Assembly: GCA_021157445.1 (NCBI GenBank)
Contig: JAGGWM010000087.1
Location: 1-6,305, forward strand
Origin: Thermococcus sp.
GTDB taxonomy: Archaea > Methanobacteriota_B > Thermococci > Thermococcales > Thermococcaceae
Direction of reading: 5' to 3'
Length of the DNA stretch: 6,305 nucleotides
Below, one piece after another: positions 1 to 4,655 of this stretch. The notes under the pieces were generated by a model. That model was not told where the DNA came from. It ran no database searches and saw nothing but the letters and a program-made list of their open reading frames with translations. Within the stretch, counting starts at the first letter, position 1. Each line of letters starts with the position of its first letter. A program made the position numbers and the translations under genes.

Positions 1-194
1 CTCTGCTCTTTCTGCTCATTTCTGAGCTTAGCTATTTGGGCCTCTAACTCTTTAATCCTTTTACTCTGATTAGCTATAGTTTCTTTGAGCCTCTTATTCT
101 CATCTTTCAGTTTTATCAATTCCTGATTAGTGTTCCAATAAGACTTCAAAAGAATTGAAAGATTTCTCACTGGAACCTTCCAAGGTAAACCCAT
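1..194 (-). CDS. Partial coiled-coil protein of unknown function (N-terminal part; 3' end beyond left edge)
   Basis: I do not recognise this gene. Read on the minus strand, the frame is open from a TGA at 261-263 to the left edge. The first ATG (192-194) gives 64 codons before the edge. Residues 22-64 are very rich in K, E, Q, N and R with a regular 4-3 heptad: L26, L29, N33, L36, I40, Q43, I47, L50, I54 and L57 fill the a/d positions, and N33 at an 'a' position is typical of parallel dimers. Residues 12-21 (LSILLKSYWN) are encoded by the antisense of a CRISPR repeat, and residues 1-11 mostly by the spacer. The N-terminus is therefore suspect: a GTG at 168-170 preceded by GGAAGGT is an alternative start, and the native 5' end may have been lost. 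The composition of the 1-131 segment argues for real coding sequence. It could be a transposase-like N-terminus, an SMC-like fragment or a hypothetical protein. Confidence 0.5.
   Translation of the reverse strand, partial: MGLPWKVPVRNLSILLKSYWNTNQELIKLKDENKRLKETIANQSKRIKELEAQIAKLRNEQKEQ
132..161 (+). repeat. CRISPR repeat 1 (canonical end)
   Basis: This 30-nt copy keeps the 3' end ATTGAAAG expected of a functional crRNA tag. It contains a short inverted repeat, TTCAA at 145-149 with TTGAA at 155-159. Its antisense strand has no stop in the coiled-coil frame and reads LSILLKSYWN. Confidence 0.85.
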
Positions 195-199
195 TTCTC
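162..199 (+). other. CRISPR spacer (38 nt)
   Basis: This is the only spacer in the array, 38 nt long. It contains the short inverted repeat TGGAA-CC-TTCCA at 171-182. I see no matching protospacer in the rest of the window on either strand, so the target, if any, lies elsewhere. On the minus strand it holds the only ATG (192-194) of the coiled-coil frame and a GTG (168-170) preceded by GGAAGGT. Confidence 0.75.
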
Positions 200-229
200 G
201 TTCCAATAAGACTTCAAAAGAATTAAAAC
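200..229 (+). repeat. CRISPR repeat 2 (degenerate terminal copy)
   Basis: This copy is identical to repeat 1 except at repeat positions 26 (G to A) and 30 (G to C), both inside the crRNA-tag part. Degeneration of the 3' end is the usual sign of the leader-distal last repeat, so the array reads left to right and ends here. Its antisense contains GTTTTAAT, an AT-rich element that could act as a weak TATA box for the minus-strand frame. Confidence 0.8.
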
Positions 230-321
230 TCCGTTTTTGGTATGCATCCTTGAATATTTGTCATATAGATTAGAAAAAATTTTCGCATATTACCATGTAT
301 AGACGAAAAATATTCCGTAAA

Positions 322-333
322 TTTTATATTTTA
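322..333 (+). promoter_or_regulatory. TATA-box promoter of the 54-codon gene
   Basis: TTTTATATTTTA, preceded by CGTAAA as a possible BRE, is a strong archaeal TATA box. A transcription start about 25 nt downstream (around 350) falls just before the GAGGT ribosome binding site at 352-356. This gives a short leader and rules out the in-frame ATGs at 295 and 337, which lie upstream of that start. Inferred from sequence only. Confidence 0.6.
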
Positions 334-363
334 TCGATGAATATTCACAATGAGGTAGTCAAA

Positions 364-528
364 ATGTATGAGCTTATGAACTTATCTACTGGAAAAATTG
401 TAAGGAAAGGTGAAGCTCTAGAAAAGTTACTCCAAGATTTGCCAGAGGGGCTTTACGAGATAAAAGAGGACGGAGAATTCGTGAGGTTCTATAGCACAAC
501 TAAACCCGAGCATCAATGCTGGATTTGA
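364..528 (+). CDS. Small acidic hypothetical protein, 54 aa
   Basis: I do not recognise a named family. The product is 54 residues, soluble, with no membrane segment and no signal peptide. It starts MYELMNLSTGKIVRKG, continues with a helical, Glu/Leu-rich middle (EALEKLLQDLPEG, 18-30), then a beta-like stretch (LYEIKEDGEFVRFYSTT, 30-46) and the tail KPEHQCWI. C52 is the only cysteine, so a zinc finger is unlikely. The frame stays open upstream to an ATG at 295, but the start at 364 is preferred: GAGGT lies 7 nt before it and the TATA box at 322-333 would put the transcript start near 350. The gene is convergent with mfnA, 41 nt away. Its alternation of short strands and a helix suggests a compact fold, but no function can be given. 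A coding call is supported by sensible codon choice and the complete promoter-RBS-ORF-T-tract unit. Confidence 0.7.
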   Translation: MYELMNLSTGKIVRKGEALEKLLQDLPEGLYEIKEDGEFVRFYSTTKPEHQCWI

Positions 529-530
529 AG

Positions 531-542
531 TTTTTAATTTTT
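531..542 (+). terminator. T-tract terminator of the small gene
   Basis: TTTTTAATTTTT begins 3 nt after the TGA stop. Archaeal RNA polymerase terminates at such oligo-T runs without needing a hairpin, and no stem is visible here. The opposite strand has a weaker five-T run at 558-562, which may serve the convergent mfnA transcript. Confidence 0.55.
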
Positions 543-557
543 GTTGGTTGGGGATAT

Positions 558-562
558 AAAAA
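558..562 (-). terminator. Possible T-run terminator of the mfnA operon
   Basis: Seven bases past the mfnA stop the minus strand reads ATTTTTATATCC, a single run of five Ts without a stem. This is weak for an archaeal terminator, so readthrough into the antisense of the small gene is possible. Confidence 0.3.
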
Positions 563-569
563 TGTAGAA

Positions 570-1727
570 TTAGAGAGTTTTCTCCAAGATTTCCCTCAAA
601 TCCCTTAAAAAGTTCTCCAAATGTTCTCTTTTTACGTGGGGCATCATAACTATCCTTATGTACCCTCTGTGGGCACTTATTCCCCAGCCCCTAGCTTTAA
701 GCTCCGCCTCAATTCTCTCAAGCTTCTTAGAGCCAAAGGAAACTATATTAAGCATGGGCTCCCTTATCAGATATACCCCTTTTATGGCTTTTATTTGTTC
801 AGCAAACCAGTATGCATTTTCCATTGCCTCTTTAACAACTCTCTTGTATCCTTCAAATCCAAGGTGCTTGAGGAGAGCCCAAACGGCTATTGCATTTGCA
901 CCCGGTCTAGTGCCCGTTATTGTGGCTTGAAATATCTTCCCTCCTGCCAAGTAGGGGGCTAAAACATTAATCGCGTCCATGTATTTCTTCTCTCTAAATA
1001 TTATACCGCCTGCAGGAATTGGAGCCATTCCCATTTTATGTGGATCTATTGTGACACTTTGAACCCCCTTAAGCTTAAAATCAAAATCCGGTAGATCATA
1101 TCCTAAGGCCTTTGCAAATGGAATTACAAATCCCCCAAAAGCAGCATCAACGTGAAGAGGGATTCCATAATCCACGGCGATATCTGAAAGGGCAGGAATA
1201 TCATCAACAACTCCTAATCCGGTTGTACCGGCTATCCCTACTATTCCAATGGTGTTATCGGTTATTTTATCTTCCACATCTCTGATGTTAACAGAATAAT
1301 CCCTATTAAGCTCGGCCCAAACCAGCTTTACTCCCAGCAGATCACTTGCCTTTAGAAAAGAGAAATGAGCACTTTTTGGTAGGACTAATTCAGGCTCCTC
1401 CACATCTGAAATATTGCGAAAGGCTCTCACAGCCAAAATATTCGCTTCGGTACCGCCGCTTACTATGTTGCCATAGGCCTTCCTTAGGTGCAAAAGCTCC
1501 CCAAGCATCTGAACCGCTTCTTCTTCAATTTTCTTACTTCCTCTATGCAATCCCGGATCGCCTAAGTTTCTGTCTATGTATTTTTGAATTATCTTTTGGG
1601 CAAGTGAATGAGGGTAAGTGCACATGGATCCCAAAATCTTGCCTGAATTAAAAGTCAAGTCGATTTCAAGCCTTTTCTCAAGTTCAGCAAGTACCTCCTC
1701 TTCACTCATTCCTTCCTTTGGGATCAT
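570..1727 (-). CDS. mfnA: L-aspartate (tyrosine/glutamate) decarboxylase, PLP-dependent, MfnA family
   Basis: A 385-residue group II PLP decarboxylase. In Thermococcus MfnA is known to decarboxylate L-aspartate to beta-alanine, the precursor of pantothenate and coenzyme A; in methanogens the homologue makes tyramine for methanofuran, which Thermococcus lacks, so the aspartate role is preferred. Visible motifs: SGGTEAN (90-96) binding the phosphate, SAHFSF (119-124) with H121 stacking on PLP, HVDAAFGG (192-199) with D194 pairing the pyridine nitrogen, and IDPHKMG (227-233) with Schiff-base lysine K231. An SMCTYPH segment (34-40) near the N-terminus fits the family. Length is normal and the frame is intact. 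GGTGA lies 4 nt before the chosen ATG; M7, preceded by AAGGAAGG, is a possible alternative. It follows the antiporter gene by 44 nt on the same strand and is probably cotranscribed with it, although an AT-rich AGCTTAAATG in that gap could be an internal promoter. Cytoplasmic. Confidence 0.93.
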   Translation of the reverse strand: MIPKEGMSEEEVLAELEKRLEIDLTFNSGKILGSMCTYPHSLAQKIIQKYIDRNLGDPGLHRGSKKIEEEAVQMLGELLHLRKAYGNIVSGGTEANILAVRAFRNISDVEEPELVLPKSAHFSFLKASDLLGVKLVWAELNRDYSVNIRDVEDKITDNTIGIVGIAGTTGLGVVDDIPALSDIAVDYGIPLHVDAAFGGFVIPFAKALGYDLPDFDFKLKGVQSVTIDPHKMGMAPIPAGGIIFREKKYMDAINVLAPYLAGGKIFQATITGTRPGANAIAVWALLKHLGFEGYKRVVKEAMENAYWFAEQIKAIKGVYLIREPMLNIVSFGSKKLERIEAELKARGWGISAHRGYIRIVMMPHVKREHLENFLRDLREILEKTL

Positions 1728-1771
1728 GCTCTCACCAGCTTAGGATGATCAACATAACATTTAAGCTTTTG

Positions 1772-2950
1772 TTATTCTCCTCTTATGTGGGATAAATAAA
1801 GCCTGAAGAACTGGGGGGTTGTCACAGCTGTTAGCATGGATACTATGACAACAGTGGCAAAAAGAGCTTGGTCTATTAGGCCCTCCTCAATTCCGAACTT
1901 TAGTATGGCAAGTTCCAAGCTACCCCTTCCACCCATTCCAATGCCAACAAGTATTGCCGATTTCCAATCAAATCCAAAAACCTTCATCCCTATTCCACAG
2001 CCAAGAAGTTTTCCTAAAACCGCAGCCAGATAAAGGAGAAATATCAAGGCAATATTGAGTTCACTAAGAGATGGATTAAACATCAGTCCTACATAAATGA
2101 AGAAGAGGGGTATGAAGAATTCCGTAAGAACAACTTGCAAGTCTCCAATAAGCTCGTTAAGCTTTATCTTGCTTAACACAAGGGGATCTCTCCGTTCTCT
2201 CAGTCTGCTTATTGTTAAACCTGCGAGGTAAGCACCGATTATCTGGTGCAGGCCAACTCTTTCCGCCACTATTGCTAGAAGGAACGTAAGAATTATTGTG
2301 AAGGTAAAGAAGATATTTAGGTTTCTCAATATGCCGTAAAATCTCACAGAGCGCTTAAAGATGTACTCAGAAATCAAAAGAACGGCTGTTATGAACATGA
2401 CTATCTTAATCGTCAAAATAATCAGCGGAAACAATGCAAGCTCGCCCTTTGTCATCGCAGTTATTATGCCGATTAGATAAACGGCCATTATATCATCAGC
2501 AAAAGCAGCCCCCATTAATATTGATGAGATCTCCTTCCTAACCCTCGATTTTAGCAATACACCACTTGTCACTTCAATTGCAGTATTTCCAAGAGTTACT
2601 CCAACAAAAATCGCTGCAGCTAAGCCCTTTCCAAAGAAGTAAACCGTTGAAAATCCCAAGATAAATGAAACCGCAACGCCTAGGCCAGCCACTGAAATAG
2701 CCTTCGCTTTGTTTGATGCAATTGAGGAAAAATTGCTCGTGAGACCCATGTAAAGCATCATCATTAAAAGACCAAATTCGGAGAGAACTTTCAATGGCTC
2801 GGAAGGAGAGATAACGTTAAGAAAAAAAGGACCAAGTATCATTCCGGTAAGTATGTGAGCAATTATGGGGTGTATTTCTTTCTTTTCAAAGATCCATTCT
2901 AACGTCTTTGCAAAAACTAAGAGAATGGAAAGGTCAAGAATGTACTCCAC
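1772..2950 (-). CDS. Cation:proton antiporter, CPA2 (NapA/KefB-like) membrane domain
   Basis: A 392-residue, very hydrophobic protein with about 12 membrane segments, filling the Na+/H+ exchanger (PF00999) domain with no soluble TrkA-N tail. The two-aspartate motif in FADDIMA (D152-D153) marks electrogenic CPA2 exchangers. Other conserved elements are GNTAIEVTSG (121-130) in the first broken helix, AERVGLHQIIGAYLAGL (229-245), a conserved lysine in VLGKLLG (K313) and GMGGRGSLEL (338-347) with R342. It probably exchanges Na+ (or K+) for H+ across the plasma membrane; the ion cannot be read from sequence. The start is GTG at 2950, chosen because AGGAGGG (2957-2963) lies 6 nt before it inside the end of the preceding gene. 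Only 1 nt separates it from that gene's TGA, so translation is likely coupled. The lack of a regulatory C-terminal domain makes the small upstream membrane protein a candidate partner. Confidence 0.88.
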   Translation of the reverse strand: MEYILDLSILLVFAKTLEWIFEKKEIHPIIAHILTGMILGPFFLNVISPSEPLKVLSEFGLLMMMLYMGLTSNFSSIASNKAKAISVAGLGVAVSFILGFSTVYFFGKGLAAAIFVGVTLGNTAIEVTSGVLLKSRVRKEISSILMGAAFADDIMAVYLIGIITAMTKGELALFPLIILTIKIVMFITAVLLISEYIFKRSVRFYGILRNLNIFFTFTIILTFLLAIVAERVGLHQIIGAYLAGLTISRLRERRDPLVLSKIKLNELIGDLQVVLTEFFIPLFFIYVGLMFNPSLSELNIALIFLLYLAAVLGKLLGCGIGMKVFGFDWKSAILVGIGMGGRGSLELAILKFGIEEGLIDQALFATVVIVSMLTAVTTPQFFRLYLSHIRGE

Positions 2951-2951
2951 T

Positions 2952-3197
2952 TCATACCCTCCTGCTCAGCAAAGCCCCTATTATCCATAAGAGCATTAGA
3001 AAAATCGCCAGCACCATTGCCAAGGTAGCCCCTCTGCTCGTTCCAAAGACTATTGGAATAGGCCCTATCATTATCACTCCTCCGCCCTCAATGTCAGTCT
3101 CTCCTCCAGATGCTGCCATTAAAGTTCCTATGAAGATAAGCATAAAGCCTATGAATATCAACCCCATTCCTGCCAGCACGAGTAGCTCTCCCTTCAT
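2952..3197 (-). CDS. DUF131 / TIGR00304 family two-helix membrane protein
   Basis: An 81-residue membrane protein. There is a hydrophobic helix at about 4-28, a Gly-rich loop (SGGETDIEGGGVIMIGPIPIVFGTS, 30-54) and a second helix at about 57-77 ending in SRRV. The GGGVIMIGPIPIVFG segment is the hallmark of the archaeal DUF131 family as I recall it; its function is unknown. The ATG at 3195-3197 is preceded by GAGGGG with only 2-3 nt spacing, a poor ribosome binding site, so a weakly initiated or nearly leaderless transcript is possible. It is the first gene of the minus-strand unit and its 3' end carries the ribosome binding site of the antiporter, which starts 1 nt after its stop. This tight linkage suggests an accessory role for the antiporter, but that is inference. 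Both termini are short, with little room for a soluble domain. Confidence 0.85.
   Translation of the reverse strand: MKGELLVLAGMGLIFIGFMLIFIGTLMAASGGETDIEGGGVIMIGPIPIVFGTSRGATLAMVLAIFLMLLWIIGALLSRRV
2957..2963 (-). promoter_or_regulatory. Ribosome binding site for the GTG-started antiporter
   Basis: AGGAGGG, 6 nt before the GTG at 2950, lies in the last codons (arginine-arginine-valine) of the DUF131 gene. It decides the GTG start and implies translational coupling between the two membrane proteins. Confidence 0.7.
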
Positions 3198-3274
3198 GGC
3201 CCCTCATGGAAAACTACGCTTAGAGTTTTTAAGCTTTAACGCTAAAGTTATTAAAGGAGGAGGGAAGTTACCTC
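3198..3274. promoter_or_regulatory. Divergent promoter region between the DUF131 operon and the HAD-kinase operon
   Basis: This 77-nt gap serves both strands. On the plus strand GTTTTTAAG (3225-3233) can act as a TATA box with a start near 3254, just ahead of GGAGGG at 3259-3264. On the minus strand the same bases read CTTAAAAAC, giving a start near 3205, and TTTAATAA (3248-3255) is an alternative with a start near 3227. An imperfect inverted repeat, CTTTA-ACGC-TAAAG (3234-3247), lies between the plus-strand TATA box and its start, a position where a bound protein would block transcription. Sequence inference only. Confidence 0.45.
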
Positions 3275-3967
3275 ATGCTCGTGATCGTTGATCTTGATGA
3301 TACCCTCTGCAACACGTGGGAAGCGGCTAAGTGGAGTGTTCTCAGGCTCTTGCCTCATTTAATTAGAAAAAGAAAGTTTAAGGCACTACTCTACATTCTT
3401 ACCCAGAGATACAAAGAGCTGGAGCAGTCAAGAGAGCTGCATCTTTTAGACCTCGACGAACTTGTTGAGAGTTTTATGGAGCGAATCTATCAAAAAATCT
3501 CTGAAGATGATCTTAGGGAGATGTTCGAACTTGTTGATAGAACATTTTTTTCAAATTTAAAGCCTTATCCAGATGCTATTGAATTTTTGAAGGGTTTGAA
3601 GGAAATGAACGCTAAAGTAGTGCTGGTCACTGATTCTTCATCCGAGTGGCAGCGGAAAAAACTTGAATACCTCAACCTAAAGCACTACTTTGATCATCTT
3701 ATAATAAGTGGGGAAACCGGCCACAGCAAGCTTGAGCCATACAATTTTATACTTGCAAAGAGGAAGTTCCCTAAGGAGAGCGAGATTTACGTAGTAGGGG
3801 ATAGGGACGATACAGACATGAGAGGAGGAAAAGAGATCGGCGCAACAACAATTCTCGTGAGGAGGGGATACTTCAAGTCCCTCTTACCAAAGCATGCTGA
3901 TTACATAGTTAGGGATCTCAGAGAGGCACTGGAGGTGATTAAACGTGAGCATAAAAAGCGAACTTAA
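3275..3967 (+). CDS. HAD-superfamily hydrolase (phosphatase-like)
   Basis: A 230-residue cytoplasmic HAD enzyme with all four motifs. Motif I is DLDDTLC (6-12), with nucleophile D6 and acid/base D8. Motif II is VLVTDSS (116-122), with T119. Motif III is K152 in GHSKLEP. Motif IV is GDRDDTDMRGG (175-185), with D176 and D181 likely to bind Mg2+. Between motifs I and II, residues about 14-95 are mainly helical and charged, matching a C1-type cap like that of phosphoglycolate phosphatases. The substrate cannot be assigned. The ATG at 3275 has GGAGGG 10 nt upstream, and no upstream in-frame start exists. Its end overlaps the next gene by 23 nt, and that gene's ribosome binding site lies inside this one, so the two are translated together. 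A link to polyprenyl phosphate metabolism is possible from context only. Confidence 0.85.
   Translation: MLVIVDLDDTLCNTWEAAKWSVLRLLPHLIRKRKFKALLYILTQRYKELEQSRELHLLDLDELVESFMERIYQKISEDDLREMFELVDRTFFSNLKPYPDAIEFLKGLKEMNAKVVLVTDSSSEWQRKKLEYLNLKHYFDHLIISGETGHSKLEPYNFILAKRKFPKESEIYVVGDRDDTDMRGGKEIGATTILVRRGYFKSLLPKHADYIVRDLREALEVIKREHKKRT
3931..3938 (+). promoter_or_regulatory. Ribosome binding site fixing the GTG start of the polyprenol kinase gene
   Basis: GGAGGTGA is a full match to the archaeal anti-Shine-Dalgarno and sits 6 nt before the GTG at 3945. It is embedded in the coding sequence of the upstream HAD gene and fixes the 23-nt overlap between the two genes. Confidence 0.75.
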
Positions 3968-4565
3968 AAGAAAAGCGTTACACCTCAGCGGGCTTACCGT
4001 TCCAGTGATCTATTTAATATTTGGACAGAAGATAGCAATGGGATTTGTTGCATTCGCACTAATAACCTTTCTGATTCTGGAGCCCTTTAGGATAGTTGAG
4101 GGGCTAAGAGACAAAGTAAAAAGAAAGCTCGGAATTTATGTCAGAGATGAGATAATAAACCTCGTAGAGCGGGAGTTGGAGGCAATTTCAAGGGAGCATG
4201 AGAAGCATTCAATTGGAGCCCACGTATACTTTACGGCAGCTGCACTAATAATAGTCTGCTTTTTCCCAAGAGATATAGCCATAGGCGCCATAACGGTTGC
4301 AACCCTTGGAGATGCTATAGCAGCAATAGTGGGCAAACCATTCGGAAGACACAGATTTAAAAACGGAAAAAGTGTAGAAGGAAGCTTGGCATATTTTTTA
4401 AGCGCCTTTTTGGTATTGTTCCTTTTAATAGACCTACCCCATGCTTTTGTAGGAGCTTTAGCTGGAACACTGGCAGAATTTTATGAATTGCCCCCAGATG
4501 ACAACTTTTCAAACCAGCTGGCGGTGGCGTTGGCTCTTTACGTGTTCAGAAAAGCCGTCTTTTAG
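3945..4565 (+). CDS. Dolichol/polyprenol kinase family membrane protein (SEC59-like, CTP-dependent lipid kinase family)
   Basis: A 206-residue integral membrane protein of the dolichol kinase / DGK1 / phytol kinase family. Conserved family features are visible: R9-K10-x-x-H13 at the N-terminus, LGDAIAAIVGKPFGRHRF (121-138) followed by KSVEGSLAYF (142-151), and E178 with PPDDNFSNQL (183-192) near the C-terminus. About five to six hydrophobic segments alternate with a charged loop (RDKVKRKLG to REHEKH, 55-88). Family members transfer phosphate from CTP to a polyprenol or related lipid alcohol. In archaea the likely product is dolichyl phosphate for N-glycosylation, but geranylgeraniol or diacylglycerol-type alcohols are alternatives. 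Start is GTG with an ideal ribosome binding site inside the HAD gene, which it overlaps by 23 nt. Length is typical of short archaeal members. Confidence 0.82.
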   Translation: MSIKSELKRKALHLSGLTVPVIYLIFGQKIAMGFVAFALITFLILEPFRIVEGLRDKVKRKLGIYVRDEIINLVERELEAISREHEKHSIGAHVYFTAAALIIVCFFPRDIAIGAITVATLGDAIAAIVGKPFGRHRFKNGKSVEGSLAYFLSAFLVLFLLIDLPHAFVGALAGTLAEFYELPPDDNFSNQLAVALALYVFRKAVF

Positions 4566-4593
4566 AAGTGGGCGTCCATCCCAGTGTGGAGTA

Positions 4594-4604
4594 AAATATT
4601 TATA
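4594..4604 (+). promoter_or_regulatory. Core promoter (TATA box) of the 4-alpha-glucanotransferase gene
   Basis: AAATATTTATA, preceded by GGAGTA as a possible BRE, is the TATA box. About 25 nt downstream places the transcription start near 4626, in the middle of the operator at 4617-4633 and 30 nt before the ATG. The gene thus has its own promoter 28 nt past the stop of the kinase gene. Confidence 0.7.
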
Positions 4605-4616
4605 CACCTTTTCCAC

Positions 4617-4633
4617 TATCACTCCTAGTGATA
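4617..4633 (+). promoter_or_regulatory. Thermococcales Glycolytic Motif operator (Tgr/TrmBL1 site)
   Basis: TATCACTCCTAGTGATA is a perfect TATCAC-N5-GTGATA palindrome, the Thermococcales Glycolytic Motif bound by the TrmB-family regulator Tgr (T. kodakarensis) / TrmBL1 (P. furiosus). Known rule: sites downstream of the TATA box repress glycolytic and maltodextrin genes until maltotriose or related sugars release the regulator, and sites upstream of BRE/TATA activate gluconeogenic genes. Here the site is downstream of the TATA box and covers the predicted start, so repression in the absence of maltodextrin is expected. Confidence 0.92.
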
Positions 4634-4643
4634 ATGCTTTTGC

Positions 4644-4650
4644 GGAGGTG
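4644..4650 (+). promoter_or_regulatory. Ribosome binding site of the glucanotransferase gene
   Basis: GGAGGTG lies 5 nt before the ATG at 4656 and confirms that start, which also matches the known N-terminus MERINFIFGIHNHQP of the T. litoralis enzyme as I recall it. Confidence 0.75.
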
Positions 4651-4655
4651 CAGGG

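Larger units (their letters stand above)
132..229 (+). CRISPR. Minimal CRISPR array: two 30-nt repeats and one 38-nt spacer
   Basis: Two copies of a 30-nt repeat lie at 132-161 and 200-229, separated by a 38-nt spacer at 162-199. Both begin GTTCCAATAAGACTTC. The left copy ends AATTGAAAG and the right copy AATTAAAAC, so they match at 28 of 30 positions. The pattern (GTTCCAATAAGAC...AATTGAAAG, 30 nt, spacer in the high 30s) matches the Pyrococcus/Thermococcus repeat class as I remember it; in P. furiosus the last eight bases, ATTGAAAG, become the crRNA 5' tag. In that orientation transcription runs along the plus strand and the degenerate right copy is the leader-distal terminal repeat. No third repeat is found at the expected spacing to the left (around 64-93), and no cas gene is in the window. 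Bases 1-131 look protein-coding on the other strand rather than like an AT-rich leader, so this may be a remnant or an orphan array. Confidence 0.85.

Noticed and set aside
295..363. Upstream extension of the small gene (ATGs at 295 and 337)
   Set aside because: No ribosome binding site precedes either ATG, the stretch contains the TATA box at 322-333, and the start at 364 has GAGGT at the right distance.
621..962. Plus-strand open frames at 621-962 and 658-930
   Set aside because: They lie entirely antisense to mfnA, whose motifs are intact; their composition is that of a shadow frame.
1346..1651. Plus-strand open frame antisense to mfnA
   Set aside because: It has no ribosome binding site or recognisable domain and overlaps conserved mfnA coding sequence.
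1728..1771. Separate strong promoter for mfnA
   Set aside because: AGCTTAAATG in the 44-nt gap resembles a TATA element, but it is so close to the ATG that the start would fall at the ribosome binding site; cotranscription with the antiporter is simpler.
2908..3291. Plus-strand frame covering the DUF131 gene and the divergent promoter
   Set aside because: It is Pro/Ser/Ile-rich, has no ribosome binding site and runs through the promoter into the HAD gene in another frame; DUF131 on the other strand is a recognised family.
4571..4592. Possible hairpin terminator after the kinase gene (TCCA...TGGA)
   Set aside because: The stem is only 4 bp with an 8-nt loop and no T-run follows, so it is not convincing; some readthrough into the next gene is possible.
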